A stretch of DNA of 24,735 nt from Clostridia bacterium. GTDB taxonomy: Bacteria > Bacillota_A > Clostridia > Oscillospirales > Acutalibacteraceae. Made by a program: the position numbers and the translations under genes. Below are positions 15,219 to 23,659 of the stretch, one piece after another (position 1 is the stretch's first letter; each line of letters starts with the position of its first letter). Location: the NCBI GenBank assembly GCA_024699005.1, contig JAILQN010000112.1, positions 1-24,735 on the forward strand. Reading direction: 5' to 3'. The notes beneath the pieces were generated by a model, which worked only from the letters and a program-made list of their open reading frames with translations, ran no database searches and was not told the DNA's origin.

Positions 15219-17930
15219 TCAGAAATCGACATAGCTTCCTATAAGTCCGGCGGAAGCCCTTAAAATCAGTCTCGCATCGGCGGCGGTTATCCGACCGTCA
15301 AGATCGACGTCGCAGAGTTTGAACGCTCTGCCCTTGACCGCGGGTTCCAGTTTCGCCGACAGGCGCAGCACGTAGCGCGCGTCGTTTGCAAGGATCTCGC
15401 CGTCTTCGTCGGTGTCGCCTCTGTAAAGAAATACTGTTTTGTCAAGATCCTTATTGATCGGCTTTACGTATACGTTCTTTCCGTCGACAGCCGCGCTTGC
15501 AGCTCCGGCAGAGATATTCACCGTGTCTTCCACCGGGATGCGGTTGCCCAGGTTATCCTTGGGGCAAAGGAAGCTGAAGGTGGCAAGGGTCAGAGAACCG
15601 TCTTCGTCGCAGGCGTCAGCCGGGACGGGTTTCGCTCCGGCTGCGGCAATGCCCAGCTTGCCGTCCTTTATTTTGCCGGCGAGCACAGTGGTGCCGTCGA
15701 TCCGGGCGGGCGTCGCGTCTTTGTATTTAAGCACGGAATCGTCGTAGTCGATAATGAAGCACGCGTTGTTCAGCCCCTCCGCTTCGGTAAGTTTAACCCT
15801 TAATGCGAACGTATTCTGGAGCGGGTTATAGTCGTACTCAAGCACCAGATTTGAACCGGCATTGGCAAGTTTGCCCTTTTCTGTCCTGTATTCGATATTG
15901 ATACCGCTCAGATGCCCCGGATCAAGGCCGCCGGCTGCCGCAAGTATAGCCGTGGCGTCGTCTTCGGTAATGACGCCGTCGGAATCAACGTCCGCGTTTT
16001 TGAATACGACAGATTCTTCATCTACGTATTCCTGCCCGGCGGCCGCGCGGAAAGCGAAAACGGCGTCGGCAGGCGTTACCGTGCCGTCAAGGTCGGCATC
16101 GCCCCAGAGGTAATTGCCTGGGATATCGGAATGAGTATAGGTGTAACCGTTGTTGGAGAGCACCCCGGGGTTCACATAGCGGTTATACTGCATGAACTGC
16201 GGGTAAGCCGTTTCCTCCCATACCTCGAGCTCGTGATCGGCCTCGATAAGCCAGATAAGGAAATCGGTGGAGTTGGACGCAGAATCCCATGTGTCATGTT
16301 TCATGTTGTGGATGAACCATGTGTTTTCCGGAAGGACGCAGGTCGACGCGTCGATATAATGGCAGCGGCCGGCATATTTTGCCAGTGGGTCAAGAGCGTC
16401 AAAGCTGTTGGACATGTGGTCGTGATCGGTGTCCTCCTGCTGGACCGCCTGCATGGCCTCCGCGACTTCATTCAGATCGATGCAGGTGGCGCCGAAGCTC
16501 TGATACGCGGTATCAATAAAACCGTCCGACTGAACTCCGCAGTTTTTGCCTATAGGCAGCATCTGTACGTTCCACAGCGCCACTACGTCCATCCTGACGC
16601 CGGATTCCCTGACATACAGAAGGATATCGGTCGGATCCTCCTGAAGTTCTTTGAATTCATCGATGGCGGCTGCCAGCTTTTTGTTTGCATTGAGCTCTTC
16701 TCCGCCGCCTTCCGGTTCGATGTAGCCGAACGTGTGATCAAGTGCGTCTCCGTAATAATCAAAGGGGACAAGAGCCCACAGACCAGGTGTGTATTTGAGG
16801 AAGTCTCTTATAAATGCGAATCTTTCATCCCTGGCGATCCCGTTGATAAGGTCGATGATGTGAACGCCGAGTTCCTGGATCTCCCACTCACGGGCGAGAG
16901 TGTAGGCGGCTATCCACGCCGCGCCGCCGGTTATGGGGTTGTCGGAGCGGTCGTTGATGAATCTTACGAGCGCCCTTGAATAATCTTCAATATCAAATAC
17001 TCTGCTCGGAAGATTGCCGGTGTAGATATCCGCGGCAAGGCTTGTGCCCTCAAAAGCGGATGACACGGTTATGAAATCCTGAAGTACCTTTTTCGCGCGC
17101 TCGGCGTGTTTGGCAAGATAAGTCACTGCTATCGTGGAGCCGTAACCCTCGGAGATAAGGTCGATCTTTTTGGAACCGGTCTCTTTGCGGACCACGCCCT
17201 CGATATATGTGTTGAGCGCTTTCGCATTGGCTATGGGGCTTAAACGCCAGTCATAGGTGAAAAGGTAGGTGTAGTCCGTGTCGTAGACATCCGATATAGT
17301 GGTTGCCAGATTGCCCAGAGCTGCCTCCGCCGCGTCGGGGTACTCGCTGTTCAGCCAGTCGATATTGCCGCCGGCGGGGATGCCGGAGGTTTTTTTGTCC
17401 TCGGGAGTGCCGTCCTCTTTCATGCGGATGCGCTTCAGGTCTTTTTCCGTCTGTTCAAGCTTATGAACAAGGTCGACCGCGATCTGCTGCCAGTCGATGG
17501 CGCCGAGCAGAGCCTTTATGTCGAAGTTGCTCATGTCGAGCTCCATATCCGCAAGCAGGGGAGTGATCAGCTCGATGAGCTTGTTGGTGATCTTGGTTAT
17601 ATCATCCGAAAAGCCGAGGTACTCCGCCAAAGTAGTGACGATATCCATTGCCTGCTTATCTTCGCCCGAGAGCTCTTTGATGACCTCCGCGGAAAACAGC
17701 TCCTCGAAATTCTCCGGGAAACCGGAGGCAAAAAGCAGATCGGGAGTCAGCATGCCGGGATCGAACAGAACCTCGCCTGTGTCTTTGTCTATTATCGGGT
17801 TGGACTCGATGCCGCTGATCACCACTACGGGCAGCGGCTCATCCGACACGGCGGCTGCCGGCAGACAGAGCGCGGCGGTCATGATAAGCGCGAGCAGCAG
17901 GGAAAGGACCTTTTTTGTTCCGGAACTCAT
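15219..17930 (-). CDS. Secreted lipase-like (LCAT-type) alpha/beta-hydrolase with dockerin and cohesin-like modules
   Basis: 903 residues. Residues 1-28 are a signal peptide (KK, then a long Leu/Ala stretch ending AAA). The alpha/beta-hydrolase region shows YDWR at 226-229 and the nucleophile-elbow region IDLISEGYGSTIA at 256-268, then SDGFIDTAYQSFGA and a TWFIHNMKHD segment where the acid and His would lie. At the elbow the usual G-x-S-x-G reads S260-E-G262-Y-G264, so the nucleophile Ser is absent. Around 606-665 is a dockerin (GDADLDGTVTPADAV ... DVDSDGVITEDDA), about 690-830 a cohesin-like beta domain (VLEYDYNP ... FIIDYDDSVLKY), and about 845-903 a second dockerin (GDTDEDGEILANDARYVL ... 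DVDLDGRITAADARLIL). It may bind lipid or polysaccharide at the cell surface or in a cellulosome-like assembly. The start has a strong GGAGG. Confidence 0.8.
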   Translation of the reverse strand: MSSGTKKVLSLLLALIMTAALCLPAAAVSDEPLPVVVISGIESNPIIDKDTGEVLFDPGMLTPDLLFASGFPENFEELFSAEVIKELSGEDKQAMDIVTTLAEYLGFSDDITKITNKLIELITPLLADMELDMSNFDIKALLGAIDWQQIAVDLVHKLEQTEKDLKRIRMKEDGTPEDKKTSGIPAGGNIDWLNSEYPDAAEAALGNLATTISDVYDTDYTYLFTYDWRLSPIANAKALNTYIEGVVRKETGSKKIDLISEGYGSTIAVTYLAKHAERAKKVLQDFITVSSAFEGTSLAADIYTGNLPSRVFDIEDYSRALVRFINDRSDNPITGGAAWIAAYTLAREWEIQELGVHIIDLINGIARDERFAFIRDFLKYTPGLWALVPFDYYGDALDHTFGYIEPEGGGEELNANKKLAAAIDEFKELQEDPTDILLYVRESGVRMDVVALWNVQMLPIGKNCGVQSDGFIDTAYQSFGATCIDLNEVAEAMQAVQQEDTDHDHMSNSFDALDPLAKYAGRCHYIDASTCVLPENTWFIHNMKHDTWDSASNSTDFLIWLIEADHELEVWEETAYPQFMQYNRYVNPGVLSNNGYTYTHSDIPGNYLWGDADLDGTVTPADAVFAFRAAAGQEYVDEESVVFKNADVDSDGVITEDDATAILAAAGGLDPGHLSGINIEYRTEKGKLANAGSNLVLEYDYNPLQNTFALRVKLTEAEGLNNACFIIDYDDSVLKYKDATPARIDGTTVLAGKIKDGKLGIAAAGAKPVPADACDEDGSLTLATFSFLCPKDNLGNRIPVEDTVNISAGAASAAVDGKNVYVKPINKDLDKTVFLYRGDTDEDGEILANDARYVLRLSAKLEPAVKGRAFKLCDVDLDGRITAADARLILRASAGLIGSYVDF

Positions 17931-17964
17931 AATAATTCCTCCGTTTACATAATTACATAGAGTA

Positions 17965-17993
17965 ATTATATAATATAATTATTTGGTTTTCAA
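17965..17993 (-). promoter_or_regulatory. Promoter of the lipase-like / MurT / GatD operon
   Basis: On the minus strand TTGAAA (17993-17988), a 17-bp spacer and TATAAT (17970-17965), followed about 30 bp later by the GGAGG ribosome site and the ATG at 17930. Confidence 0.7.
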
Positions 17994-18020
17994 CTGTTTT
18001 GATAAATTATTTCTTAACTC

Positions 18021-18049
18021 TTGACTTTGATCAGCAGTGTAATTAAAAT
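18021..18049 (+). promoter_or_regulatory. Promoter of the four-domain reductase operon
   Basis: TTGACT (18021-18026), 17 bp, TAAAAT (18044-18049). An alternative is TTGATC (18027-18032) with TATAAT (18052-18057) at 19-bp spacing. It is divergent from the lipase-like gene promoter. Confidence 0.6.
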
Positions 18050-18073
18050 AATATAATTAAGTAAAAGTTTCCT

Positions 18074-18101
18074 GAAGCTAAAAGCTAAAAACTAAAAACT
18101 A
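18074..18101 (+). repeat. Heptamer array, four units (AGCTAAA-like family)
   Basis: Units GAAGCTA, AAAGCTA, AAAACTA, AAAACTA lie between the promoter and the G-rich ribosome-site region (18106-18111) of the gene at 18119. Confidence 0.75.
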
Positions 18102-18118
18102 AAACGGGGGGCGCCCGG

Positions 18119-21100
18119 ATGGAACTGACCGAACTTCGCAATATGAAGCATATGGCGGATTATGCCGCCGCGGAATACGGCGATAAGGTCTATATGGAAT
18201 ACCGCAGAGACGGCGAAATTGAAAAGAAGACGTTCGTTGACTTCAAAAAAGCCGCAGACGCCGTTTCGCTTATGCTTGCCGATCTTAGGGAGCGCGGCAT
18301 CGTTCCGTCGGGACCTCACGCTGCTCTTATCGGTCCTTCGAGTTTCGAGTGGGTCGCGTTCTGGTTCGGCACCGCCGCTGTCGGCGGAGTCAATATCCCT
18401 CTTGCCACCGCAGAGACCGACGATATGAACGCGCGTCTTGCGGATTTCGCCGACGCGGATATCCTCGCTTTTACCGCGAAACAGAAGCCGCTCTATGAAA
18501 AAATCAGAGAAACGCTCCCGAGGGTAAAGTTGTTCATATCCCTTGACGATACCGGCGACGGCGAACAGGTGCTCAATATTTCCGATATATTCTCACGGTA
18601 TGCCGGAGTTTACGATTCCGAGCCCGACGGCCGGGACGTCGCCGCGATCTGTTTCACTTCCGGCACTACCGGCTTCCCCAAGGGGGTGATGCTGACTCAC
18701 CGCAACTTCGTCATGACCTCCACGAGCGAGCACGTGGAGTGCGCGGGAGTCAGGAAGTTCAGCCTGCTGCCCATCAACCACTGCTACAGCTTCGTCATCA
18801 ATTTTACAAAGACCCTCTCCCACGGGCTCACGGTCATAATCAACGACGATTTTACAAAACTCTACGAAAATATTAGATTTTTCAAACCCGACCATATAGT
18901 CTGCGTTCCGGCGATACTTAAAAAAATGATGGGCGACGCGCTCTCGTTCGCCGCCGCGCATCCCGAAAAATCCGAGCAGGAAGCGGTCAAGGAGTTTTTC
19001 GGCGGCACCGTCGTGGACATCGCCTCGGGCGGGGCGCCGCTGGAGGCTGCCGCCGCGGAGCGTTTCAACGCCACCGGGATATACTGCTTCAACGGCTACG
19101 GTATGACGGAGTGCGCGCCGGTCATATCAAAGAATTCTCTCTATCTGAACAAGGCGGGCAGCGTGGGTATGCCCATCCCCTGCTGCGACGTCCGGATAGC
19201 CGACGACGGGGAGATACAGGTCAGAGGCGAAAACGTCATGAAGGGATATTACAAAAATCCCGAAGCGACAGCCGGGGCGTTCACGGAGGACGGTTATCTG
19301 CATACCGGCGATATCGGTCATTTTGACGAAGAAGGGTTCCTGTATGTTACGGGCAGGCTCAAAAACCTGATACTTCTGGACAACGGCGAGAACGTCTCCG
19401 CCGAATTTGTGGAAGCTGCTTTCGCTTCCGAACCGCTGGTGAAAGAAGTCATCTGCTTCGGCGAGGACGGCGCTGTCTGCGCCGAGATCTTCCCCGATAT
19501 GAAATACGCGGCGGAACACGGTATTACGGACGTAAACAAAGAGATGCCCGACCTGCTCATGCGGGTGAATTCGTCTCTGGCGGCGTTCCAGAGGGTGTCG
19601 GGCTTCATCCTTCGCGACAGGCCTTTCGAGCGTACGGCGTCGTCCAAAATAAAACGCGGGGAACACGGAAAAGCGGAAAAGGCCCCCGCTGTTCTGCCGG
19701 CGAACGATACGGAAAAAAAGGTCTGGGGCGCGGTAATGTCCACTCTGCCTGTAAAGGACCTGAGCATGACCGACAATTTCTTCGCTGTCGGCGGGGATTC
19801 CCTGACCGCGGTGGAGCTGAGCTTCAGGCTCGGGACGAACGTGCAGCTTATTTACGACAGACCTTTCCTCTCTTCCCTTGCCGAGGCTCTTGACGCCGAG
19901 GATGACAGCGAGGAAAAAGTCGAAGGGATAAATGAGATATTAGTTCAAAGTTCAAAGTTCAAAGTTCAAAGCGTTCCGTCATACGGAACAGCTCTTATCA
20001 CCGGCGCGACCGGTTTCTTAGGCGTTCATATACTTAAAAACCTTGCCGATTCCGGTATGGGGGTCTTCGCTCTTGTCAGAAACGAGAGAAAGCTCAGAAA
20101 ACAGCTTGAATACTATTTCGGCTCTCCGGATATGACCGGCGTGACCGCCGTTATAGGCGATATCGAGAGCGAACGGCTGGGTCTTGCGGACAGCGTATAC
20201 GAAAGACTGAAAAACGAGGTGGACGTCGTTTTCCACGTCGCTGCGAACGTGCATCACGCCGGCGATTATCAGGCGCTCAGAAAAACGAACGTCACGGGAA
20301 CGCAGAACGTGATATATTTCTGCCTTGATTCTGGCGCAGTGATGCAGCACACGTCCACGGTATCCGTCCACGGCGCCGCCACCACGAAACAGCGCAACAG
20401 GCGGGCGGTGTTCACGGAGGATATTCTGGACATAGGTCAGAAGTATACGGACAACGTTTATATCCGCTCAAAATACATGGCGGAGCAGGCTGTCATCACC
20501 GCCAGGCAGAGGGGGCTTAAAGCCAATATCTTCAGGATAGGCAACCTGACCTGGCGCTCTTCCGACGGTAAATTCCAGAAGAACAGCGCGGACAACGGCT
20601 TCCTCGCGCGTATAAGAGCGATACTCAGGCTCGGCATATATCACGAGAATTCGGACAAATATCCCATCGATATCACCCCCGTCGACGAGTGCGCCGACGC
20701 TTACGTCCGGCTTGCTCTTACGGGCGACGTTAACCGGGTCTGGCATATGTTCAGTCAGAATTATCTGGGCGTGCGCGAAATGTTCGGTATGATGGGGCTG
20801 CCTTGGCACCGCGCTTCTCAGCTTGAACAGACGGAGATTTTGAAAGCGAATCCCGACGACAGGGATTTCAGGGTTCTGATGTTCTATATGCTGATCTCCG
20901 GCAGGTCGGAAAACATAGAGATGAGGAACGACATTACCGTCGCCCGGCTTAGGGAACTTGGTTTTGAATGGTCTGTCCCGACAGGAGAATATCTCAGAAG
21001 CTGCAACGACGGCGCCGGCAATTATTTTCTCAGGGATATAGACACCGACGTGAAGCCCATGAGGAAAACCGGCGGAACCCTGACGCCGATAGGCGAACTG

Positions 21101-22255
21101 ACGCTGAGCGTTCTGAAGCAGGCGAAACCGAAAGACTCGATCGTCAGCGATAATATATCGGATATCCCCGCTATTGCCGGAAAGCTCGGCATAAAGGCTC
21201 CCATAATCATCACTGCGGAATTTTTCACCGATACGGATTGGTTCCGCACTCTCCTTGATTCTTCATGCTTCATACTCCATACCTCATACTTCATTTCCGC
21301 GGAGCCCACGGTACAAGATACCGACAAAGCTCTTGATGCTTATATAAAAGCCGGCTGCGACGGCGTTATCGGAATAGGCGGCGGCTCGGTCCTGGACGTC
21401 GCGAAGATCACCGCCCTCAGAGCCGCGAACGCCGACAGGGATATCAGGGATATCGCAAAGGTGGACAGCGAAGCGAACCCGGCGATCCCGCTTATCCTCG
21501 CTCCGACCACCGCCGGCACCGGCTCGGAGGAGACGCTTTTCGCCATGGCGTACGATACGGAAGAGGACAAAAAGCGACCCTTTACGTCAGACAGGTTCCT
21601 GCCCGACGGCGTGGTGCTCGACGCCTCGCTGACCCTGTCGGTGCCTGCGGCGAGCACTGCTTTTACCGGTATCGACGCTCTTTCCCACGCGGTCGAAGCG
21701 TCACTGAGTCTGTTCGCGCCTTCTTTCCCGGAGGACCTTCCGTACGCTTATGAGGCGGCGAGACTGATCTTTGACAATCTTGTCACGGCTGTTAAAATAC
21801 CGGATGATACCGGAGCAAGGAAGAATATGCTTCACGCCGCCAATCTTGCCGGAAAGGCGTTCAGGAGGATAAGCACCGGATATATCCACGCCATAGCGCA
21901 CAGGCTCGGTGAAATCTATCACATTCCCCACGGACTGGCGATAGCAAAGGCGTTTACTCCTGTGCTCCGGGCTTACGGGCCCTGCGGGCAGAGCGCTCTC
22001 GCACGGATGTATTCAATGTGCAATGTGCAATGTGCAATGTGCAATGAAAACAGCACGGAGTCAGAAAAGGCGGCTGCTTTTATCGGGTTGATCGATAATC
22101 TGATCGGGGACTGCGGGATAGATACGTCATCGGTCATTATCCGGGATGAGGATATCCCGGAGATAGTCGCAAAGGCCCAGGACGAGGCAAAGGCGATAGG
22201 ATATCCGAGGCCTTTCTCCGACGAAGAACTGGCAAAGCTGATCCATATCCTCTGA
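18119..22255 (+). CDS. Four-domain enzyme: AMP ligase, carrier protein, thioester reductase, Fe-type alcohol dehydrogenase
   Basis: 1378 residues in one frame. The adenylation domain (about 1-520) has TSGTTGFPKG at 180-189, GYGMTE at 326-331 and HTGD at 395-398, most like acyl-CoA/fatty-acid ligases. The carrier domain (about 530-600) has FFAVGGDSL with phosphopantetheine Ser561. The thioester reductase (about 622-990) has TGATGFLG at 628-635 for NAD(P)H and Y781-IRS-K785. The iron-type alcohol dehydrogenase (about 1010-1378) has GGGS at 1087-1090, TTAGTGSEET, D1186 and H1190 in DALSH, and H1257, H1261 and H1271 in YIHAIAH...YHIPHG, so the expected metal ligands are present. The first three domains are a carboxylic acid reductase layout giving an aldehyde; the fourth would reduce it to an alcohol. 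Substrate is unknown, perhaps a fatty acid. Three heptamer arrays are translated within it (608-617, 1046-1059, 1300-1310). No phosphopantetheinyl transferase lies nearby. Confidence 0.9.
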   Translation: MELTELRNMKHMADYAAAEYGDKVYMEYRRDGEIEKKTFVDFKKAADAVSLMLADLRERGIVPSGPHAALIGPSSFEWVAFWFGTAAVGGVNIPLATAETDDMNARLADFADADILAFTAKQKPLYEKIRETLPRVKLFISLDDTGDGEQVLNISDIFSRYAGVYDSEPDGRDVAAICFTSGTTGFPKGVMLTHRNFVMTSTSEHVECAGVRKFSLLPINHCYSFVINFTKTLSHGLTVIINDDFTKLYENIRFFKPDHIVCVPAILKKMMGDALSFAAAHPEKSEQEAVKEFFGGTVVDIASGGAPLEAAAAERFNATGIYCFNGYGMTECAPVISKNSLYLNKAGSVGMPIPCCDVRIADDGEIQVRGENVMKGYYKNPEATAGAFTEDGYLHTGDIGHFDEEGFLYVTGRLKNLILLDNGENVSAEFVEAAFASEPLVKEVICFGEDGAVCAEIFPDMKYAAEHGITDVNKEMPDLLMRVNSSLAAFQRVSGFILRDRPFERTASSKIKRGEHGKAEKAPAVLPANDTEKKVWGAVMSTLPVKDLSMTDNFFAVGGDSLTAVELSFRLGTNVQLIYDRPFLSSLAEALDAEDDSEEKVEGINEILVQSSKFKVQSVPSYGTALITGATGFLGVHILKNLADSGMGVFALVRNERKLRKQLEYYFGSPDMTGVTAVIGDIESERLGLADSVYERLKNEVDVVFHVAANVHHAGDYQALRKTNVTGTQNVIYFCLDSGAVMQHTSTVSVHGAATTKQRNRRAVFTEDILDIGQKYTDNVYIRSKYMAEQAVITARQRGLKANIFRIGNLTWRSSDGKFQKNSADNGFLARIRAILRLGIYHENSDKYPIDITPVDECADAYVRLALTGDVNRVWHMFSQNYLGVREMFGMMGLPWHRASQLEQTEILKANPDDRDFRVLMFYMLISGRSENIEMRNDITVARLRELGFEWSVPTGEYLRSCNDGAGNYFLRDIDTDVKPMRKTGGTLTPIGELTLSVLKQAKPKDSIVSDNISDIPAIAGKLGIKAPIIITAEFFTDTDWFRTLLDSSCFILHTSYFISAEPTVQDTDKALDAYIKAGCDGVIGIGGGSVLDVAKITALRAANADRDIRDIAKVDSEANPAIPLILAPTTAGTGSEETLFAMAYDTEEDKKRPFTSDRFLPDGVVLDASLTLSVPAASTAFTGIDALSHAVEASLSLFAPSFPEDLPYAYEAARLIFDNLVTAVKIPDDTGARKNMLHAANLAGKAFRRISTGYIHAIAHRLGEIYHIPHGLAIAKAFTPVLRAYGPCGQSALARMYSMCNVQCAMCNENSTESEKAAAFIGLIDNLIGDCGIDTSSVIIRDEDIPEIVAKAQDEAKAIGYPRPFSDEELAKLIHIL
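19942..19969 (+). repeat. In-frame heptamer array in the carrier-reductase linker
   Basis: Four perfect AGTTCAA units are translated as part of LVQSSKFKVQSV between the carrier and thioester-reductase domains. A 7-bp unit repeats every seven codons, and AGTTCAA has no stop in any forward frame. Confidence 0.9.
21254..21295 (+). repeat. In-frame heptamer array inside the alcohol dehydrogenase domain
   Basis: Six units, CTTGATT, CTTCATG, CTTCATA, CTCCATA, CCTCATA, CTTCATT, make exactly 42 bp (14 codons). They encode a Ser/Cys/Phe/Ile-rich stretch (DSSCFILHTSYFIS) where family members usually have a loop and short strand before the EPxP-like motif (here EPTV). Confidence 0.85.
22015..22046 (+). 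repeat. In-frame heptamer array near the C-terminus of the alcohol dehydrogenase domain
   Basis: Four perfect AATGTGC units plus AATG, translated as a Cys/Met-rich insert (MCNVQCAMCNEN) in a surface region after ARMYS. It is the same unit family as the intergenic arrays at 12955 and 24533. Confidence 0.9.
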
Positions 22256-22317
22256 GTTCCAGGTTCCAAGTTCCAAGTTCCAAGTTCAAAGTTCTGAGCT
22301 CAAAGCTCAAAGCTCAA
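22255..22317 (+). repeat. Heptamer array, nine units (AGTTCCA to AGCTCAA)
   Basis: The longest single array: AGTTCCA, GGTTCCA, two AGTTCCA, AGTTCAA, AGTTCTG, then three AGCTCAA. It starts at the last base of the TGA stop (22253-22255) and ends just before the AGGAGA ribosome site of the small gene at 22336. The unit sequence changes stepwise along the array. Confidence 0.9.
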
Positions 22318-22335
22318 TACACACAGGAGAATACC

Positions 22336-22437
22336 ATGAACAGAAAAGTCGTAAGAATAATAGCCATCACACTCGCAGTTCTGCTGGCGCTCAGCGTCAT
22401 GAGCGTCCTTATCTACACCCTCGCTTATGTCCGTTGA
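22336..22437 (+). CDS. 33-residue single-pass membrane peptide
   Basis: The ATG at 22336 has AGGAGA at 22325-22330 at close spacing. The peptide starts MNRKVVR and then has one hydrophobic helix (about residues 8-30, IIAITLAVLLALSVMSVLIY), ending AYVR before TGA at 22435-22437. The positive N-terminus suggests an N-in orientation, or an uncleaved signal anchor. Its end overlaps the U32 gene start (22427) by 11 bp, and that start has no ribosome site of its own, so translation of the U32 protein is probably coupled to it. I do not recognise a family. It may be a genuine small membrane protein or a translated leader for the U32 gene. Confidence 0.65.
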   Translation: MNRKVVRIIAITLAVLLALSVMSVLIYTLAYVR

Positions 22438-23659
22438 GAATCGCGCTGCCGCCCCGGAGTTTGCCGGAACGGAGCTGCTGCTGCCGGCAGGGGATTACGA
22501 AGCCCTGCGGACGGCGGTTTATTTCGGCGCGGACGCCGTATACGTGGGCGGACCGTTCATGCAGCTTCGCGCGGCCTCGGCGGGTTTTGACAAAGAGACT
22601 TTGCGGCAGTCCGCGGAATACTGTCACTCACGCGGCGTAAAGCTGTACGTAACGGTCAACTGTTTCGCGAACGAGGACGAGATACCGAAAATCGGCGATT
22701 ACGCTAAGGAGCTTTATGACCTCGGCGCGGACGCGGCGATCGTTTCGGACCCCGGCGCGATATTCGTTATGAAGAACGCGGAGCCCGGGCTCCCTATACA
22801 CGTCAGCACGCAGGCGAATATCCAGAATTCGGCCGCCGCGAACGTCTTTTACAATATGGGCGCGTCGCGGGTGGTGCTCGGGCGGGAGATGACCCTTGAC
22901 GCCGTCGCCGCTCTGAGGCGGAACACTCCGCCCGATCTCGAGATAGAGACTTTCGTCCACGGAGCGATGTGCATGGCGTATTCCGGCAGGTGCCTGATCT
23001 CCTCTTTCATGAACGGACGGTCCGGCAACCGCGGAGAGTGTACCCAGCCCTGCCGGTGGATATACCGTGTGGTGGAGGAAAAGCGTCCCGGGCAGATGTT
23101 CGAGGCGGTCGAAGAGTCGGAATCAACGGCGTTTTTCTCCTCACACGACCTGAACTGCATAAATTTTCTGGATAAGATAGCCGCGGCGGGCGTCACGTCT
23201 TTCAAGGTCGAAGGCAGGATGAAATCCCCATATTACGTGGCGACCGTCGGCAACGCCTACCGCCGCAGGATGGACGGCTGCCGCGATCTCGATCTGCTGA
23301 ACGCGGAACTGGACCGGGCGAGCCACAGACCGTATTCCTCCGGTTTTTATTTCGGACACGAAAAATACAACCCGCATAACGATGGACAGTACCGCTCAAG
23401 CGGAAAATTCGTCGCCGTGGTCACGGGTAAGCTGAGCGGTACCGAATATGCCGTTCAGATGCGCAACCGTTTCGCGGTGGGGGAGAACCTTGAGATACTC
23501 TCGCCTGATTCGATCGGAGAGTCCCTGACAGTCGAAGCGATGCGAGATACTGACGGCAATCCGAAGGATGAGGCTATACTTCCCTGCGAAAACGTGATCA
23601 TACGGTGCGAAGCCTCTCTCAGCCCGGGCGATATGCTCAGGAGACATTTGATGACATGA
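22427..23659 (+). CDS. U32-family protein (TrhP/RlhA-like RNA hydroxylation factor)
   Basis: 410 residues. The U32 signature runs from E174 to about S193 (ETFVHGAMC, then AYSGRCLISS), followed by NRGECTQPCRW. C182, C189, C205 and C209 are placed like the iron-sulfur cluster Cys of family members. The N-terminal TELLLPAGDYEALRTAV (15-31) is the normal family start, so the ATG at 22427 gives about 14 extra residues; no better in-frame start is visible. Although named peptidases, several U32 members (TrhP, RlhA) work in prephenate-dependent hydroxylation of tRNA or rRNA, and the two-domain length here fits TrhP-like proteins. It is coupled to the small membrane gene upstream and overlaps the next gene by ATGA. 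Confidence 0.9.
   Translation: MSVENRAAAPEFAGTELLLPAGDYEALRTAVYFGADAVYVGGPFMQLRAASAGFDKETLRQSAEYCHSRGVKLYVTVNCFANEDEIPKIGDYAKELYDLGADAAIVSDPGAIFVMKNAEPGLPIHVSTQANIQNSAAANVFYNMGASRVVLGREMTLDAVAALRRNTPPDLEIETFVHGAMCMAYSGRCLISSFMNGRSGNRGECTQPCRWIYRVVEEKRPGQMFEAVEESESTAFFSSHDLNCINFLDKIAAAGVTSFKVEGRMKSPYYVATVGNAYRRRMDGCRDLDLLNAELDRASHRPYSSGFYFGHEKYNPHNDGQYRSSGKFVAVVTGKLSGTEYAVQMRNRFAVGENLEILSPDSIGESLTVEAMRDTDGNPKDEAILPCENVIIRCEASLSPGDMLRRHLMT

Noticed and set aside
15912..16979. A 355-codon plus-strand open frame opposite the lipase-like gene
   Set aside because: It is antisense to dockerin and hydrolase motifs with a strong signal peptide and ribosome site on the minus strand.
23605..23655. An N-terminal extension of the last gene from 23605
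   Set aside because: It would overlap the U32 coding region by more than 50 bp without a ribosome site; the ATGA overlap at 23656 is the usual arrangement.
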